Shown here: positions 1 through 7,909 of the stretch, piece by piece
Position numbering within the stretch: the stretch's first letter is position 1
Layout: each line of letters begins with the position of its first letter
Origin: CAZEVY01 sp964515555
Lineage (GTDB): Bacteria > Acidobacteriota > Terriglobia > Bryobacterales > Bryobacteraceae
DNA: 30,350 nt
NCBI GenBank assembly: GCA_964515555.1
Contig: CAZEVY010000064.1
Coordinates: 1 to 30,350, forward strand
Direction of reading: 5' to 3'
The notes under the pieces: model-generated
What the model saw: the letters and a program-made list of their open reading frames with translations, nothing else
What the model was told of the DNA's origin: nothing
Database searches by the model: none
Translations under genes and position numbers: made by a program

Positions 1-1063
1 CCTTGATCTGCATCGGGTAACCGAGCCACCCGAAGATGTCGATGTTGTCCCAGCCTTCCTTGGCGTCGCCGCGTGGCGGGTAGTAGTTGATGCGCACCGC
101 GTGATACAGGTCCTTGTAGAGCGTCGGGTAGAGGTTGGGCTGGAGGATCTGCTCGAGCACGCTGAGCTTGGTCTCCTCTTTCGATTTGAACGACCCGGGG
201 TCGTCCAGCACCTCGCCGTCGCGATTTCCGAGGATATTGGTGGAAAACCAACCGCTGATGCCCAGCATGCGCGCCTTGAGTCCCGGCGCCACCAGGGTTT
301 TCATGAAGGTCTGACCGGTCTTGAAATCCTTGCCGCAGATCGGAATCTCGCGATCGCGCGCCAGTTCGATCATGGCCGGGACGTCGGTGGTCAGGTTGGG
401 AGCGCCGTTGGCGAACGGCACGCCGGACTTGAGCGACGCGTAGGCGTAGACCTGGCTGGGCGCGATCTCGGGATCGTTGCGCATCAGCCCGCACTCGAAA
501 TCCTTCAGCGTCTGGTGGACCTTGGCGGGGTGGTGGTGCACTTCGGTGGAGCCGCACCAGACCATCACCAGGCGCGAGGCGCCGGTGGATTCGCGGAACC
601 GGCGGATGTCGTCGGCCAGCATCTCGGCGAGGTCCATCTTCGAGCCGCCCTGCTTGACGTGCGTGCCGTGCAGGCGGCGCACGTAGTCCTGGTCGAAGAC
701 GGCCTTCATGGGCTGAATCGCCTCCAGAGGCTCGCGGACCTTGTCGAGCAGGGCCTGGTCGAGCACCTTGGCGTGCGCCGCGGCCTGGTAGGCGTTGTCC
801 TCGAAAATATCCCAGCCGCCGAAGACGAGATCGTCAAGGCGCGCCAGCGGGACGAAGTCCTTCACCAGCGGCGAGCGGTTGTCGGTACGCTTGCCGAGCC
901 GGATGGTGGCCATCTGGGTCACGGAGCCGACCGGCTCGGCGATGCCGCGTTTGACGGCCTCGACGCCGGCGATGAAGGTGGTCGCGACGGCGCCCAGTCC
1001 GGGAATCAGAACGCCAAGCTTGCCGTCTGGCGGAGCGATCTGCACGTTGTCCTTGGAGGTCAA
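1..1063 (-). CDS. ino1: Inositol-3-phosphate synthase (partial, C-terminus beyond window)
   Basis: Converts glucose 6-phosphate to 1L-myo-inositol 3-phosphate using NAD, the first step to inositol lipids and inositol-derived solutes. The translation has the NAD-binding loop PGLGAVATTF (residues 21-30), followed by family blocks DFKTGQTFMKT (catalytic lysine region) and TNILGNRDG, as known for myo-inositol-phosphate synthases. 354 codons are present and the gene runs off the left edge. I chose TTG at 1063 because GAGGAG (1071-1076) sits 7 nt upstream and the family N-terminus begins just after it; no ATG fits. It is divergent from the LytTR regulator with 58 bp between them. Family identity is secure; the start is well supported. 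Confidence 0.92.
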   Translation of the reverse strand, partial: MTSKDNVQIAPPDGKLGVLIPGLGAVATTFIAGVEAVKRGIAEPVGSVTQMATIRLGKRTDNRSPLVKDFVPLARLDDLVFGGWDIFEDNAYQAAAHAKVLDQALLDKVREPLEAIQPMKAVFDQDYVRRLHGTHVKQGGSKMDLAEMLADDIRRFRESTGASRLVMVWCGSTEVHHHPAKVHQTLKDFECGLMRNDPEIAPSQVYAYASLKSGVPFANGAPNLTTDVPAMIELARDREIPICGKDFKTGQTFMKTLVAPGLKARMLGISGWFSTNILGNRDGEVLDDPGSFKSKEETKLSVLEQILQPNLYPTLYKDLYHAVRINYYPPRGDAKEGWDNIDIFGWLGYPMQIK

Positions 1064-1070
1064 AGGGGAA

Positions 1071-1076
1071 CTCCTC
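1071..1076 (-). promoter_or_regulatory. Shine-Dalgarno deciding the TTG start of ino1
   Basis: GAGGAG on the minus strand, 7 nt before TTG at 1063. It is the only good purine-rich site near the beginning of the conserved reading frame and is the main reason for the TTG start. Confidence 0.65.
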
Positions 1077-1103
1077 GAGCGCGGGATGATGACAGCGATA
1101 ACT

Positions 1104-1112
1104 TGCTATACT
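1104..1112 (+). promoter_or_regulatory. Extended -10 promoter for the LytTR regulator, probably leaderless
   Basis: TGCTATACT is an extended -10 element (TGn plus TATACT at 1107-1112). The ATG at 1122 follows after 9 nt, so a start site 6-7 nt downstream of the hexamer would leave almost no leader. No Shine-Dalgarno is visible before the ATG. The same 9-mer occurs before phoH on the other strand. Confidence 0.55.
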
Positions 1113-1121
1113 AACACTTCG

Positions 1122-1898
1122 ATGCAGGGTCGCGCGACAGGCGTTATATCGGCGATTCTGGTGGATGATGAACTCCCCGCCCGCGACGAACTCGCCTGGC
1201 TGTTGAAGGATTTCCCGGAAATCGAAGTGCTTGGAACCGCCGGCAACGGTCCGGAGGCCCTCGATATGATCGAGAAGCTGGAGCCGGACCTGGTGTTCCT
1301 CGACGTGCAGATGCCCGGCTTCGACGGAACCGGCGTGATCCGGCGGGTGCGCGAACGAGGCGGCCACATGCCGTACTTCGTCATGGCCACCGCCTACGAT
1401 CAGTACGCCATCGAGGCGTTCCGCCTGGAGGCGCTCGACTACCTGCTGAAGCCCATCGAGCGCGAGCGCCTGGCGGAGTCGCTCGACCGCGCCCGGCGAT
1501 ACGTCGGCGAGAAGAACAAGGAGGGGCCGCCTCCGGCCGCCTCGGGGCGCGCGGCCGGGCAGCGCTCGAAGATTCTGGTGAGGAGCCAGAACCGCAATTT
1601 CATCGTCGACGCCAACGAGATCGTCTTCGCGACGATCGACGACGGGTTGATCACCATCGTCGCCGAGGGGCTGGAGGGCGCCTCCAACTACCGGACTATC
1701 GAGGAGCTTCAGTCGAACCTGGATCCGGATGTGTTCTGGAGGGTGCATCGCTCTTATCTGGTGAATATCAATCGAATCAAGGAAGTGATCCCCTGGTTCA
1801 AGTCCAGTTATCAGATTCGAATGGACGACCGGAAAGGCACGGAAGTCCCGGTGAGCCGCGTTCAGACCAAGCGCTTGCGTGCGCTGCTGAAGCTTTGA
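1122..1898 (+). CDS. LytTR-family response regulator
   Basis: DNA-binding response regulator of about 258 residues. The receiver domain (about 10-130) has the acidic pair VDDE (14-17), phospho-acceptor Asp61 in FLDVQMPG, the switch Thr in MATAYDQYA and Lys in LLKPIE. The C-terminal LytTR domain (about 155-258) has the expected FWRVHRSYLVNI and VPVSR segments. The frame stays open upstream, but ATG 1122 is chosen because receiver homology begins directly after it and a -10 box lies 9 nt before. No histidine kinase is in the window. The next gene, 74 bp downstream on the same strand, is a kinase-like TPR protein and is probably cotranscribed. Targets are unknown. Confidence 0.93.
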   Translation: MQGRATGVISAILVDDELPARDELAWLLKDFPEIEVLGTAGNGPEALDMIEKLEPDLVFLDVQMPGFDGTGVIRRVRERGGHMPYFVMATAYDQYAIEAFRLEALDYLLKPIERERLAESLDRARRYVGEKNKEGPPPAASGRAAGQRSKILVRSQNRNFIVDANEIVFATIDDGLITIVAEGLEGASNYRTIEELQSNLDPDVFWRVHRSYLVNINRIKEVIPWFKSSYQIRMDDRKGTEVPVSRVQTKRLRALLKL

Positions 1899-1972
1899 GC
1901 GCACAGCGCGGGGCGCGGGGAATCTACGCTCGCACCCCACGGCGATTCTAACGGAGGAGGAGACGGCGGGCG

Positions 1973-4306
1973 ATGAAGGAATCGCTGGCGGCCGGCCAGT
2001 TGGTGGGCTCCTATCGGATACTGTCCGCCTGGGATGCAGGCGGTAAGGACGAGTACTTCGTCGCCGAAGCGGTCGAGGACGGCGTCCGCGTGATGCTCAA
2101 GCCGCTGTCCGGCCTGCCGGACGGCCAACTGGAGCGCATCGCGCGCCTGGTGGAGGCGTCGGCCCGGCTGGCTCACCCGCGCGTGGCGCGGACGGTGGAG
2201 ATCGCCGAGGTCGACGGCCAGCGCTACCTCGTCAGCGAGTACGTCGAGGGACGATCGCTGGCCGCCCGCATGCGGAAGGGCATCGCGCCGCCGCGGGAGA
2301 TTCTCGCCACCGCCATCGGCCTCGCCGAGGCGCTGGAGCAGGCCCACGCGGCCGGCCTGGTCCACGGCGATGTGCGCCCGGCGAACGTGATCCTGGCCGC
2401 CGACGGGGTCAAGCTCACCGGATTCGGATCGCCGCGGAGGGTGACGCCTGACGACGCCGGCGGGCGACTGGTGGAGTACCTGACTCCGGAGGAGGCGCGG
2501 GGGCAGGAGCCGGACGCGCGCAGCGACCTCTACTGCCTGGGGGTGCTGCTCTACGAGATGGCGGTCGGCCGCCGGCCGTTTCGGGCGCGGACGCCGGAGC
2601 TGACCATCGCTCAGATTCTCGAGGCGGAGCCGGATCGCATCGAGCGCTGGCACCCCGGAGTGCCGAGAGCGCTCTCGGGCGCGATTCTTCGCTGCCTGTC
2701 GAAGGATCCGGCGCAACGTCACGCCTCGGCCACGGAGCTCCTGGCGGAACTACGCACGCAGCACGCGCTGGCGAATCCGCCCAACCGCCGGCGCCAGCTG
2801 GCGATCGCGGGAGCGGCGCTGGCGGTGCTGGCCATCGCGACCGCCCTGTACTGGTTCTTCGTACTCGACCGGTCGCGGCCGCCGCAGTCCTTCGCGTTTA
2901 TCGGCTTCGAAGTGCCGGCCGGCAGCGGCCAGCCGGATTACCTCGGCTCGGGAATCGCCGAGGGCGTGATCGCGAACCTCTCGCGGCTGCGGCTTGGGCG
3001 GGTCATGTCTGCCGGAACGCTGGCTCGCGCGCGGGGACGCCCCGACCTCAAGACGGTCGGCCGTGAGTTCGACGTCGAGGCTCTGGTTCGCGGCACGATC
3101 GAAACCCGGCGCGACGGAGGAGTTCGCCTGCGGCTGGAGGTGATCGATCCGGTTACCGGCGGGCGCCGCTGGAGCGACTCCTTCGACGCCGGACCGGGCG
3201 AGCTCGGCGCCCTTCCGCTCCAGGCCACCGAAGGCCTGGCCTCCTGGGCCGACCTCCCGCTGGGCGCCGAGATGCGAAACGAAATGTCGCGCCGGTACTC
3301 GCGCAAGCCGGAGGCCTTGCGCCTTTTCCTGGAGGGTCAGGCGCTGCGCTCGCGGCGCGATCTTCCCAGCCGCCGCGCCGCCATCGACCGGTTTCGAAAG
3401 GCGGCCGCCAGCGATCCGAAGTTCGGACTCGCCTTCGCCGCGCTGGCCGAGTCCCTGGCGCAACCGGTGTTCGCTCCTTCCGAGGTGAAAGACCAGGCGG
3501 CCGCGGCCGCGCTCCAGGCGATCTCGATCGACGAGCGCCTGCCCGAGGCCCACCTGGCGCTGGCGCTGGCGCGTTTCCTTCAGGACTGGAACTGGACCGA
3601 CGCCGAGCGCGAGTTCCGGCGGGCCCTCCAGTTGAATCCCGGCTACGTGGCCGGATACCGCTGGTACGCCGAGTACATGGCCGCGATGGAACGGCTGGCC
3701 GGCGCGCGGTCCACCATTCAGGAGGGCGATCAACGCGATCCGCAAGACCTCCAGACTCTGTCGACCTCGGCGCGGATTTCCTATTTCGGACGGCGGTACG
3801 ACGAGTCCCTGGCGATCGGGCGGAGGATCATCGAGACGGCGCCGGGCTTCGACATCGGCTACCAGCTTCAGGGCAGCAACCTGGTCGCCAAGAATCAGGC
3901 CTCCGAAGCCGTGGCGATCGTTTCGCGCGCGGGCGTGCTCGTCCCCGACGCAATCGGCGCCCCGGACCTGCTGGCGATGCTGGGCTGCGCCTACGCCAAT
4001 GCCGGCCATGCCGGGGGATTCCAGACCATGATCGAACAGATGCGCGCCATGAGCTCGCGGCGGTATGTATCGGCCTATCACTTCGCGATGGCGTACACGT
4101 GCGCGGGCGATCGCGAGAACGCCTTCCAGTGGCTCACGCAAGCTCTCGCCGAGCGGAGTCCGCAGATGGTCTACCTGAACGTGGAGCCGGTGTTCGACGC
4201 CGTGCGCGCCGACGCGCGCTTCGCGGCCATCGTGCAGCAGGCCGGACTTTCCACGCGTTTGCCGGCGCCGTCTCCCCTGTCCCCCAAGCGGCCCGGCAAG
4301 CGCTGA
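1973..4306 (+). CDS. Membrane-anchored Ser/Thr kinase-like (probable pseudokinase) TPR protein
   Basis: 777 residues. A Hanks-type kinase fold (about 14-262) is followed by one transmembrane helix (about 275-297), a TolB/FlgO-like domain (about 305-420) and TPR-type repeats to the end. Lys43 could be the beta-3 lysine. The catalytic loop reads HGDVRPAN (131-138) instead of HRDxKxxN, so Asp133 and Asn138 remain but the loop lysine is Arg. DFG is replaced by GFG (150-152), removing the metal-binding aspartate, and the glycine-rich loop is absent (AWDAGGKDEY). TPEE and DARSDLYCLG, typical of the C-lobe, are kept. This suggests weak or no phosphotransfer and a scaffold or ligand-sensing role (inference). 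The start is supported by GGAGGAGG 10 nt or so upstream. Confidence 0.88.
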   Translation: MKESLAAGQLVGSYRILSAWDAGGKDEYFVAEAVEDGVRVMLKPLSGLPDGQLERIARLVEASARLAHPRVARTVEIAEVDGQRYLVSEYVEGRSLAARMRKGIAPPREILATAIGLAEALEQAHAAGLVHGDVRPANVILAADGVKLTGFGSPRRVTPDDAGGRLVEYLTPEEARGQEPDARSDLYCLGVLLYEMAVGRRPFRARTPELTIAQILEAEPDRIERWHPGVPRALSGAILRCLSKDPAQRHASATELLAELRTQHALANPPNRRRQLAIAGAALAVLAIATALYWFFVLDRSRPPQSFAFIGFEVPAGSGQPDYLGSGIAEGVIANLSRLRLGRVMSAGTLARARGRPDLKTVGREFDVEALVRGTIETRRDGGVRLRLEVIDPVTGGRRWSDSFDAGPGELGALPLQATEGLASWADLPLGAEMRNEMSRRYSRKPEALRLFLEGQALRSRRDLPSRRAAIDRFRKAAASDPKFGLAFAALAESLAQPVFAPSEVKDQAAAAALQAISIDERLPEAHLALALARFLQDWNWTDAEREFRRALQLNPGYVAGYRWYAEYMAAMERLAGARSTIQEGDQRDPQDLQTLSTSARISYFGRRYDESLAIGRRIIETAPGFDIGYQLQGSNLVAKNQASEAVAIVSRAGVLVPDAIGAPDLLAMLGCAYANAGHAGGFQTMIEQMRAMSSRRYVSAYHFAMAYTCAGDRENAFQWLTQALAERSPQMVYLNVEPVFDAVRADARFAAIVQQAGLSTRLPAPSPLSPKRPGKR

Positions 4307-4309
4307 CGG

Positions 4310-6049
4310 TCAGCCGCCCGCCGACGGCGCGGGGACCAGCGGCAGCTTCGGCCAGTCCTCCTCGACGCGCTCGAGCTCGAGGTCCTCGAACAGCATGGAA
4401 GGGGCCACCACCGTCGCCGCCACCACGAAGTTCGAGGACCCGGCCAGCGACAGCGGATTGCCGTTGGCGAGAAAGTCGAAGGCCCGCTCGTCGTCGCCGG
4501 CCGCGAAGATGTCCCGCAGCGAGCGCGCCGAGAGTCCCCGGAAGCGAAGGCCGCGAACCAGCTCCTCGCGCCCGTCGCGATAGACGCGATAGACCAGCAG
4601 CGGCGAGCTGACCGGTCTGCCGCCGCCGCGCTGCCCGGCGGCCGTCGTCATGCGGCGGAGCTCGTCGAAGGAGGCCGTCGACGGGAAGTCGAGCTTGCGG
4701 ATGAGGATTCCGTAGGGCTTGTCGCGCCGCTGGCACATCTCGATCAGAGCGTCCTTGAGCTTGGCCGCAGGGGTGGTCTGCGCGGCGCGCACGAACAGGT
4801 TGCCGAACATGGCGGCGCGCGCGCCGAACGCTCCCGGCATGCGGCCGCGGCCGTTCGATCCCGAGAATCCGCGGATCGGCTGGCGGGTCAGCAGGAAGTT
4901 CTTCAGTACGCCTTTCTCGACCGCGACCAGCGGCTTCGGAACCACGCCTTCCATGTCGACCGGATAATGGCCGAACAGCGGACGGCCGCGCCACTCCTTC
5001 TGCGTGGGATCGTCGACCACGTCCATCCATTCGGGCAGTATCCGCGACCCCTGCCGGCCTTCGAGCTCGCTGGCGAGGAACGGCGCCGGGCGGCCGGGCT
5101 CGCCGACCGGGCGGCGCGGAATCGCCAGATTCATTCCCAGCAGTTGCGCGAACAACTGCGCGGCGGCGGCCGGCTCCATCATCACGGGACCCGAATAGTC
5201 CTCGGCGCGCGGGGCCGAGGCCAGCGCCGTGACGTTCTTCGCGGCCTGCTCGATGCCGCTCCGCATCTCGGCCTCCGAGGGAAGGCCCGCGAGATCGAGA
5301 GCCTGGAAGAAAACGGAGTCGCGCACGGGCATCCCGTCCGGGGCCTGGCCGCTGGCGCGCACGCGCACCGAGGCCAGGTGATCGGGCATGCGGATGGCGG
5401 TCCCCTCGGTGTTGACGATATACGAGGCCGAATGCAGATACTCCACCTCGACTCCGGACGCGAGCACCGCCGGAAACGCCGAGAAGGCCGCCGAAAGCGT
5501 CCGCGCCCGCGCCACCCAGGCCTCCTCGTCGGCCGCCGGGGCCTCGACCGGAAGCACCAGGCGCACCGGCTCGGCACGCGTGAAATCGTCGAGCGGCTCC
5601 TGCTGCGTGACGTTGCGGAGCGCCGCCCGCTTGCGCGCCAGAGCCTCGACGGCCCCCTTGTAGGCGGCGTCGGTGGCCAGCCACAGGTGCCGGCGGAGGG
5701 CGGTGTAGTCGTCGTCGAGCGGCATGGCGCCGCCCGAGGAGCCGCGGGTGAAGAAGTCGGAGAAGACGTAGCTGGTGTTGTCGAAGGCGTAACTGCCGGT
5801 GCGCACCTGGATGCGTGGCAGACGCCTGTGGATCTTGTTACGCGTCAGCAGCCCGCCCAGCGTCGCCGACGCCGAGAAAACGCGCACATCGTCAATCAGG
5901 TATTCGGCGTAGTACGGCGGCTCGACGTTGTTCAGGCGCAGCCCGGAGACGCGCGCCAACTCGTCGCGCATGGCCCGCAGGATGACGTCGTCGGCGGGCT
6001 GTGCGGCGAGGCTCAGCGTCGCGGCGGCGATCAGCGCGAGCAGCCGCAT
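4310..6049 (-). CDS. Exported TldE/PmbA-type protein
   Basis: 580 residues if started at 6052 as listed by the overlap: the ATG at 6052-6050 overlaps the end of the upstream TldD-type gene by 4 bp. It opens with a signal peptide (MMRLLALIAAATLSLAAQ). The body aligns in layout with the TldD/PmbA fold, including a SGSNGRGR segment and the C-terminal beta-rich part, but has no HExxxH zinc motif, as in TldE (PmbA), the non-catalytic partner of TldD. The C-terminal cysteine seen in the partner is replaced here (SLAGSSNF). The likely role is the second half of a heterodimeric metallopeptidase. TldD/TldE of E. coli is cytosolic, so the signal peptide is unusual. Convergent with the kinase-like gene, 3 bp apart. 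Confidence 0.85.
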   Translation of the reverse strand: MRLLALIAAATLSLAAQPADDVILRAMRDELARVSGLRLNNVEPPYYAEYLIDDVRVFSASATLGGLLTRNKIHRRLPRIQVRTGSYAFDNTSYVFSDFFTRGSSGGAMPLDDDYTALRRHLWLATDAAYKGAVEALARKRAALRNVTQQEPLDDFTRAEPVRLVLPVEAPAADEEAWVARARTLSAAFSAFPAVLASGVEVEYLHSASYIVNTEGTAIRMPDHLASVRVRASGQAPDGMPVRDSVFFQALDLAGLPSEAEMRSGIEQAAKNVTALASAPRAEDYSGPVMMEPAAAAQLFAQLLGMNLAIPRRPVGEPGRPAPFLASELEGRQGSRILPEWMDVVDDPTQKEWRGRPLFGHYPVDMEGVVPKPLVAVEKGVLKNFLLTRQPIRGFSGSNGRGRMPGAFGARAAMFGNLFVRAAQTTPAAKLKDALIEMCQRRDKPYGILIRKLDFPSTASFDELRRMTTAAGQRGGGRPVSSPLLVYRVYRDGREELVRGLRFRGLSARSLRDIFAAGDDERAFDFLANGNPLSLAGSSNFVVAATVVAPSMLFEDLELERVEEDWPKLPLVPAPSAGG

Positions 6050-7704
6050 CACAGCGCGCCCCCGGTGGGCGGCGGCAGCAGCGGCGGACGGTCCTGTCCG
6101 CTTTCCTTCTTCTGAATCTCGATCTCGGTCACCAGAAGCGCAGGCGACACCGCCGAAACCGGCACGTCGCCCGACTCGGCCCCGCAGTACCCGTTGAATA
6201 CGCCCAGGCGGTCGCCCGTGGCGACGATCTTGGCGAAGCTCGCCAGCGGCGTCCCGACGATGTCGGCGCCGCGCACCATCTCGTCGGACCGGCCGTCGGG
6301 ATACACGCGGTAGACCAGCACCGGGATCACCTTGAAGGCCTGGATGCCGCGGCGGCCCGTGGTCGTGTAGCCGCCGATGACCTGGTCGAACAGGTACCCG
6401 TAGGGCTTGTTCTGCCGCTTGATCTCCTCGATCAACAGCTCGCGCAGCCGCGCGTCGGTGACCTTCTTCGACGACTCCACCAGCAGATTCGACTGCCGCG
6501 CGACGATCTCGGAGCCGGGCTCGCGCCTCCCGTGCCCGTTCGATCCGGAGACGCCCGCGGCCGGCGATCGCGACATCAGGAAGGTCTTGAGGATTCCGTG
6601 GTCGATCACCGCGACCCGCCGCGCGGCGACGCCCTCGTCGTCGTAGCGGTAGGTCCCGTTGAGGTCGCTCCCCGCCGCCGAGCGCAGCGTGGGGTCGAAG
6701 ATCACCGAGAGGAACTCGGGGAGCACCGGCAGGCCGACGCTCTTGGCGAAGGTCTGGCCGTCGGTCTCGTCCTTCTGGCGATGGCCCTCGATGCGGTGTC
6801 CGAAGATCTCGTGGAAGAACACGCCGGCGGCGCGGCCGGAGAGCATCGCCGGCCCGACGAAGGGCTCGACCAGCGGCGCCTTCACCTGGTCGGTCAGCTG
6901 CGAGGCCAGACGGCGGATGGCGGCCAGAATCTCGTCGTCGCCGGGAAGGCGCGAGGGATCGGCGCCCTCGAAGCTGTCGTTGAGGGCCAGGTCCATGCCG
7001 TCGGGCGCCTTGGCGTGGGCGTTAATCATGACGCGGGCGAACAGTCGCCCGTGCGTCAGGCGCGCCCCCGAGGTGTCCACGCGATGCTTGGTCTCGCGCA
7101 GCGTCGAGACGCTTACGGTGGAGCCGAGAATCGCCGGGTACTTCGAGAACTCGGCGGAGAGCTTGCGCAGGCGCGACGCCCATCGGTCGGCGTCGAAGCG
7201 CAGGCGGGGCGTCTCCTCGGAATGGGCGGCGCCCTCCTCCATCGTGAAATCGTCGGAGGCGTCGCGCTCGGCGATGCGGACTTCCTTGTTAGCGCGGATG
7301 TTGATGAGCCGCTGGGCGGCCAGACGATAGACGCGATCGGTTTCCGACCACACGCGCCTTCGGATGGCGGCGGTGTTGTCGTCCACCGAGATGATGGCGC
7401 CGCTGGTGAAGCGCGGGAAATCGCCTCGTATGGAGTGGTAATTGTCGAGCTTGGGCGAGCCGGCCCGCAGCGTGACGTCGAGATACCGGCTGTGGCGGCG
7501 GACCTGGTGCAGCAGCGCGCCGAGTGAAGCCGAGACGGACTCGGCTTCCTGCTCGGTGACCGCGTAGGCGATGTAGTAGGGCGGCGGGTCGCCCTTTTCC
7601 TTGAGAATCCGGAAATTCCGGTCGAGTTCCTCGCCGAGAATGCCGGTCAGCGTCTGCGCCGGCGCGCACGCCAGCATTGCGCAGGCCACAAGGGCGGTTC
7701 GCAC
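6049..7704 (-). CDS. Exported TldD-type zinc metallopeptidase
   Basis: 551 residues from GTG 7704. A signal peptide (MRTALVACAMLACAPAQT) is followed by a TldD-type fold. The zinc motif HEIFGH is at residues 298-303 and a C-terminal GYCGAESGDVPV matches the GxCGKxGQxxPV segment whose cysteine is a zinc ligand in TldD, so the enzyme looks intact. In E. coli TldD/TldE trims microcin B17 and degrades unfolded peptides inside the cell; here an extracytoplasmic substrate is inferred. The frame is open to 7764, but the GTG is preferred because it gives a clean signal peptide and follows a -10-like TATGCT by 6 nt. The stop overlaps the start of the TldE-type gene (ATGA), implying translational coupling. 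Confidence 0.87.
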   Translation of the reverse strand: MRTALVACAMLACAPAQTLTGILGEELDRNFRILKEKGDPPPYYIAYAVTEQEAESVSASLGALLHQVRRHSRYLDVTLRAGSPKLDNYHSIRGDFPRFTSGAIISVDDNTAAIRRRVWSETDRVYRLAAQRLINIRANKEVRIAERDASDDFTMEEGAAHSEETPRLRFDADRWASRLRKLSAEFSKYPAILGSTVSVSTLRETKHRVDTSGARLTHGRLFARVMINAHAKAPDGMDLALNDSFEGADPSRLPGDDEILAAIRRLASQLTDQVKAPLVEPFVGPAMLSGRAAGVFFHEIFGHRIEGHRQKDETDGQTFAKSVGLPVLPEFLSVIFDPTLRSAAGSDLNGTYRYDDEGVAARRVAVIDHGILKTFLMSRSPAAGVSGSNGHGRREPGSEIVARQSNLLVESSKKVTDARLRELLIEEIKRQNKPYGYLFDQVIGGYTTTGRRGIQAFKVIPVLVYRVYPDGRSDEMVRGADIVGTPLASFAKIVATGDRLGVFNGYCGAESGDVPVSAVSPALLVTEIEIQKKESGQDRPPLLPPPTGGAL

Positions 7705-7710
7705 AGGGCC

Positions 7711-7719
7711 AGCATAGCA
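7711..7719 (-). promoter_or_regulatory. Extended -10 promoter for the tldD-like gene, probably leaderless
   Basis: TGCTATGCT on the minus strand (hexamer TATGCT, 7711-7716) ends 6 nt before the GTG at 7704. There is no Shine-Dalgarno in between (GGCCCT), which fits a leaderless transcript. Confidence 0.5.
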
Positions 7720-7858
7720 TGCGGGTCGGGAGACACCTGTAAAGTGAACCAGCGCACAACGCATGCCGCGGCGTGCGGGGTGATTGGCGTTCGTGAGCGC
7801 CCGGCGTCTTCGCCGCGGCGCTGAGGGCTGTACCGAATCGCCGACGGCGGTCGTCCCT

Positions 7859-7864
7859 TATAGT
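7859..7864 (+). promoter_or_regulatory. Possible -10 element for the TPR protein gene
   Basis: TATAGT, with an overlapping TATGCT at 7864-7869, lies 46 nt before ATG 7910 in the 205-bp divergent intergenic region. No convincing -35 is seen. Unlike the leaderless candidates, this gene has a normal GGAGG site (7897-7901), 8 nt before its start. Confidence 0.35.
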
Positions 7865-7909
7865 ATGCTGTCGATAGGAAGCCGTGAATCCAGGTTGGAG
7901 GTCTATGCC

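Noticed and set aside
2750..4141. A 463-codon frame on the minus strand
   Set aside because: Antisense of the TPR part of the kinase-like gene; composition is typical of a shadow.
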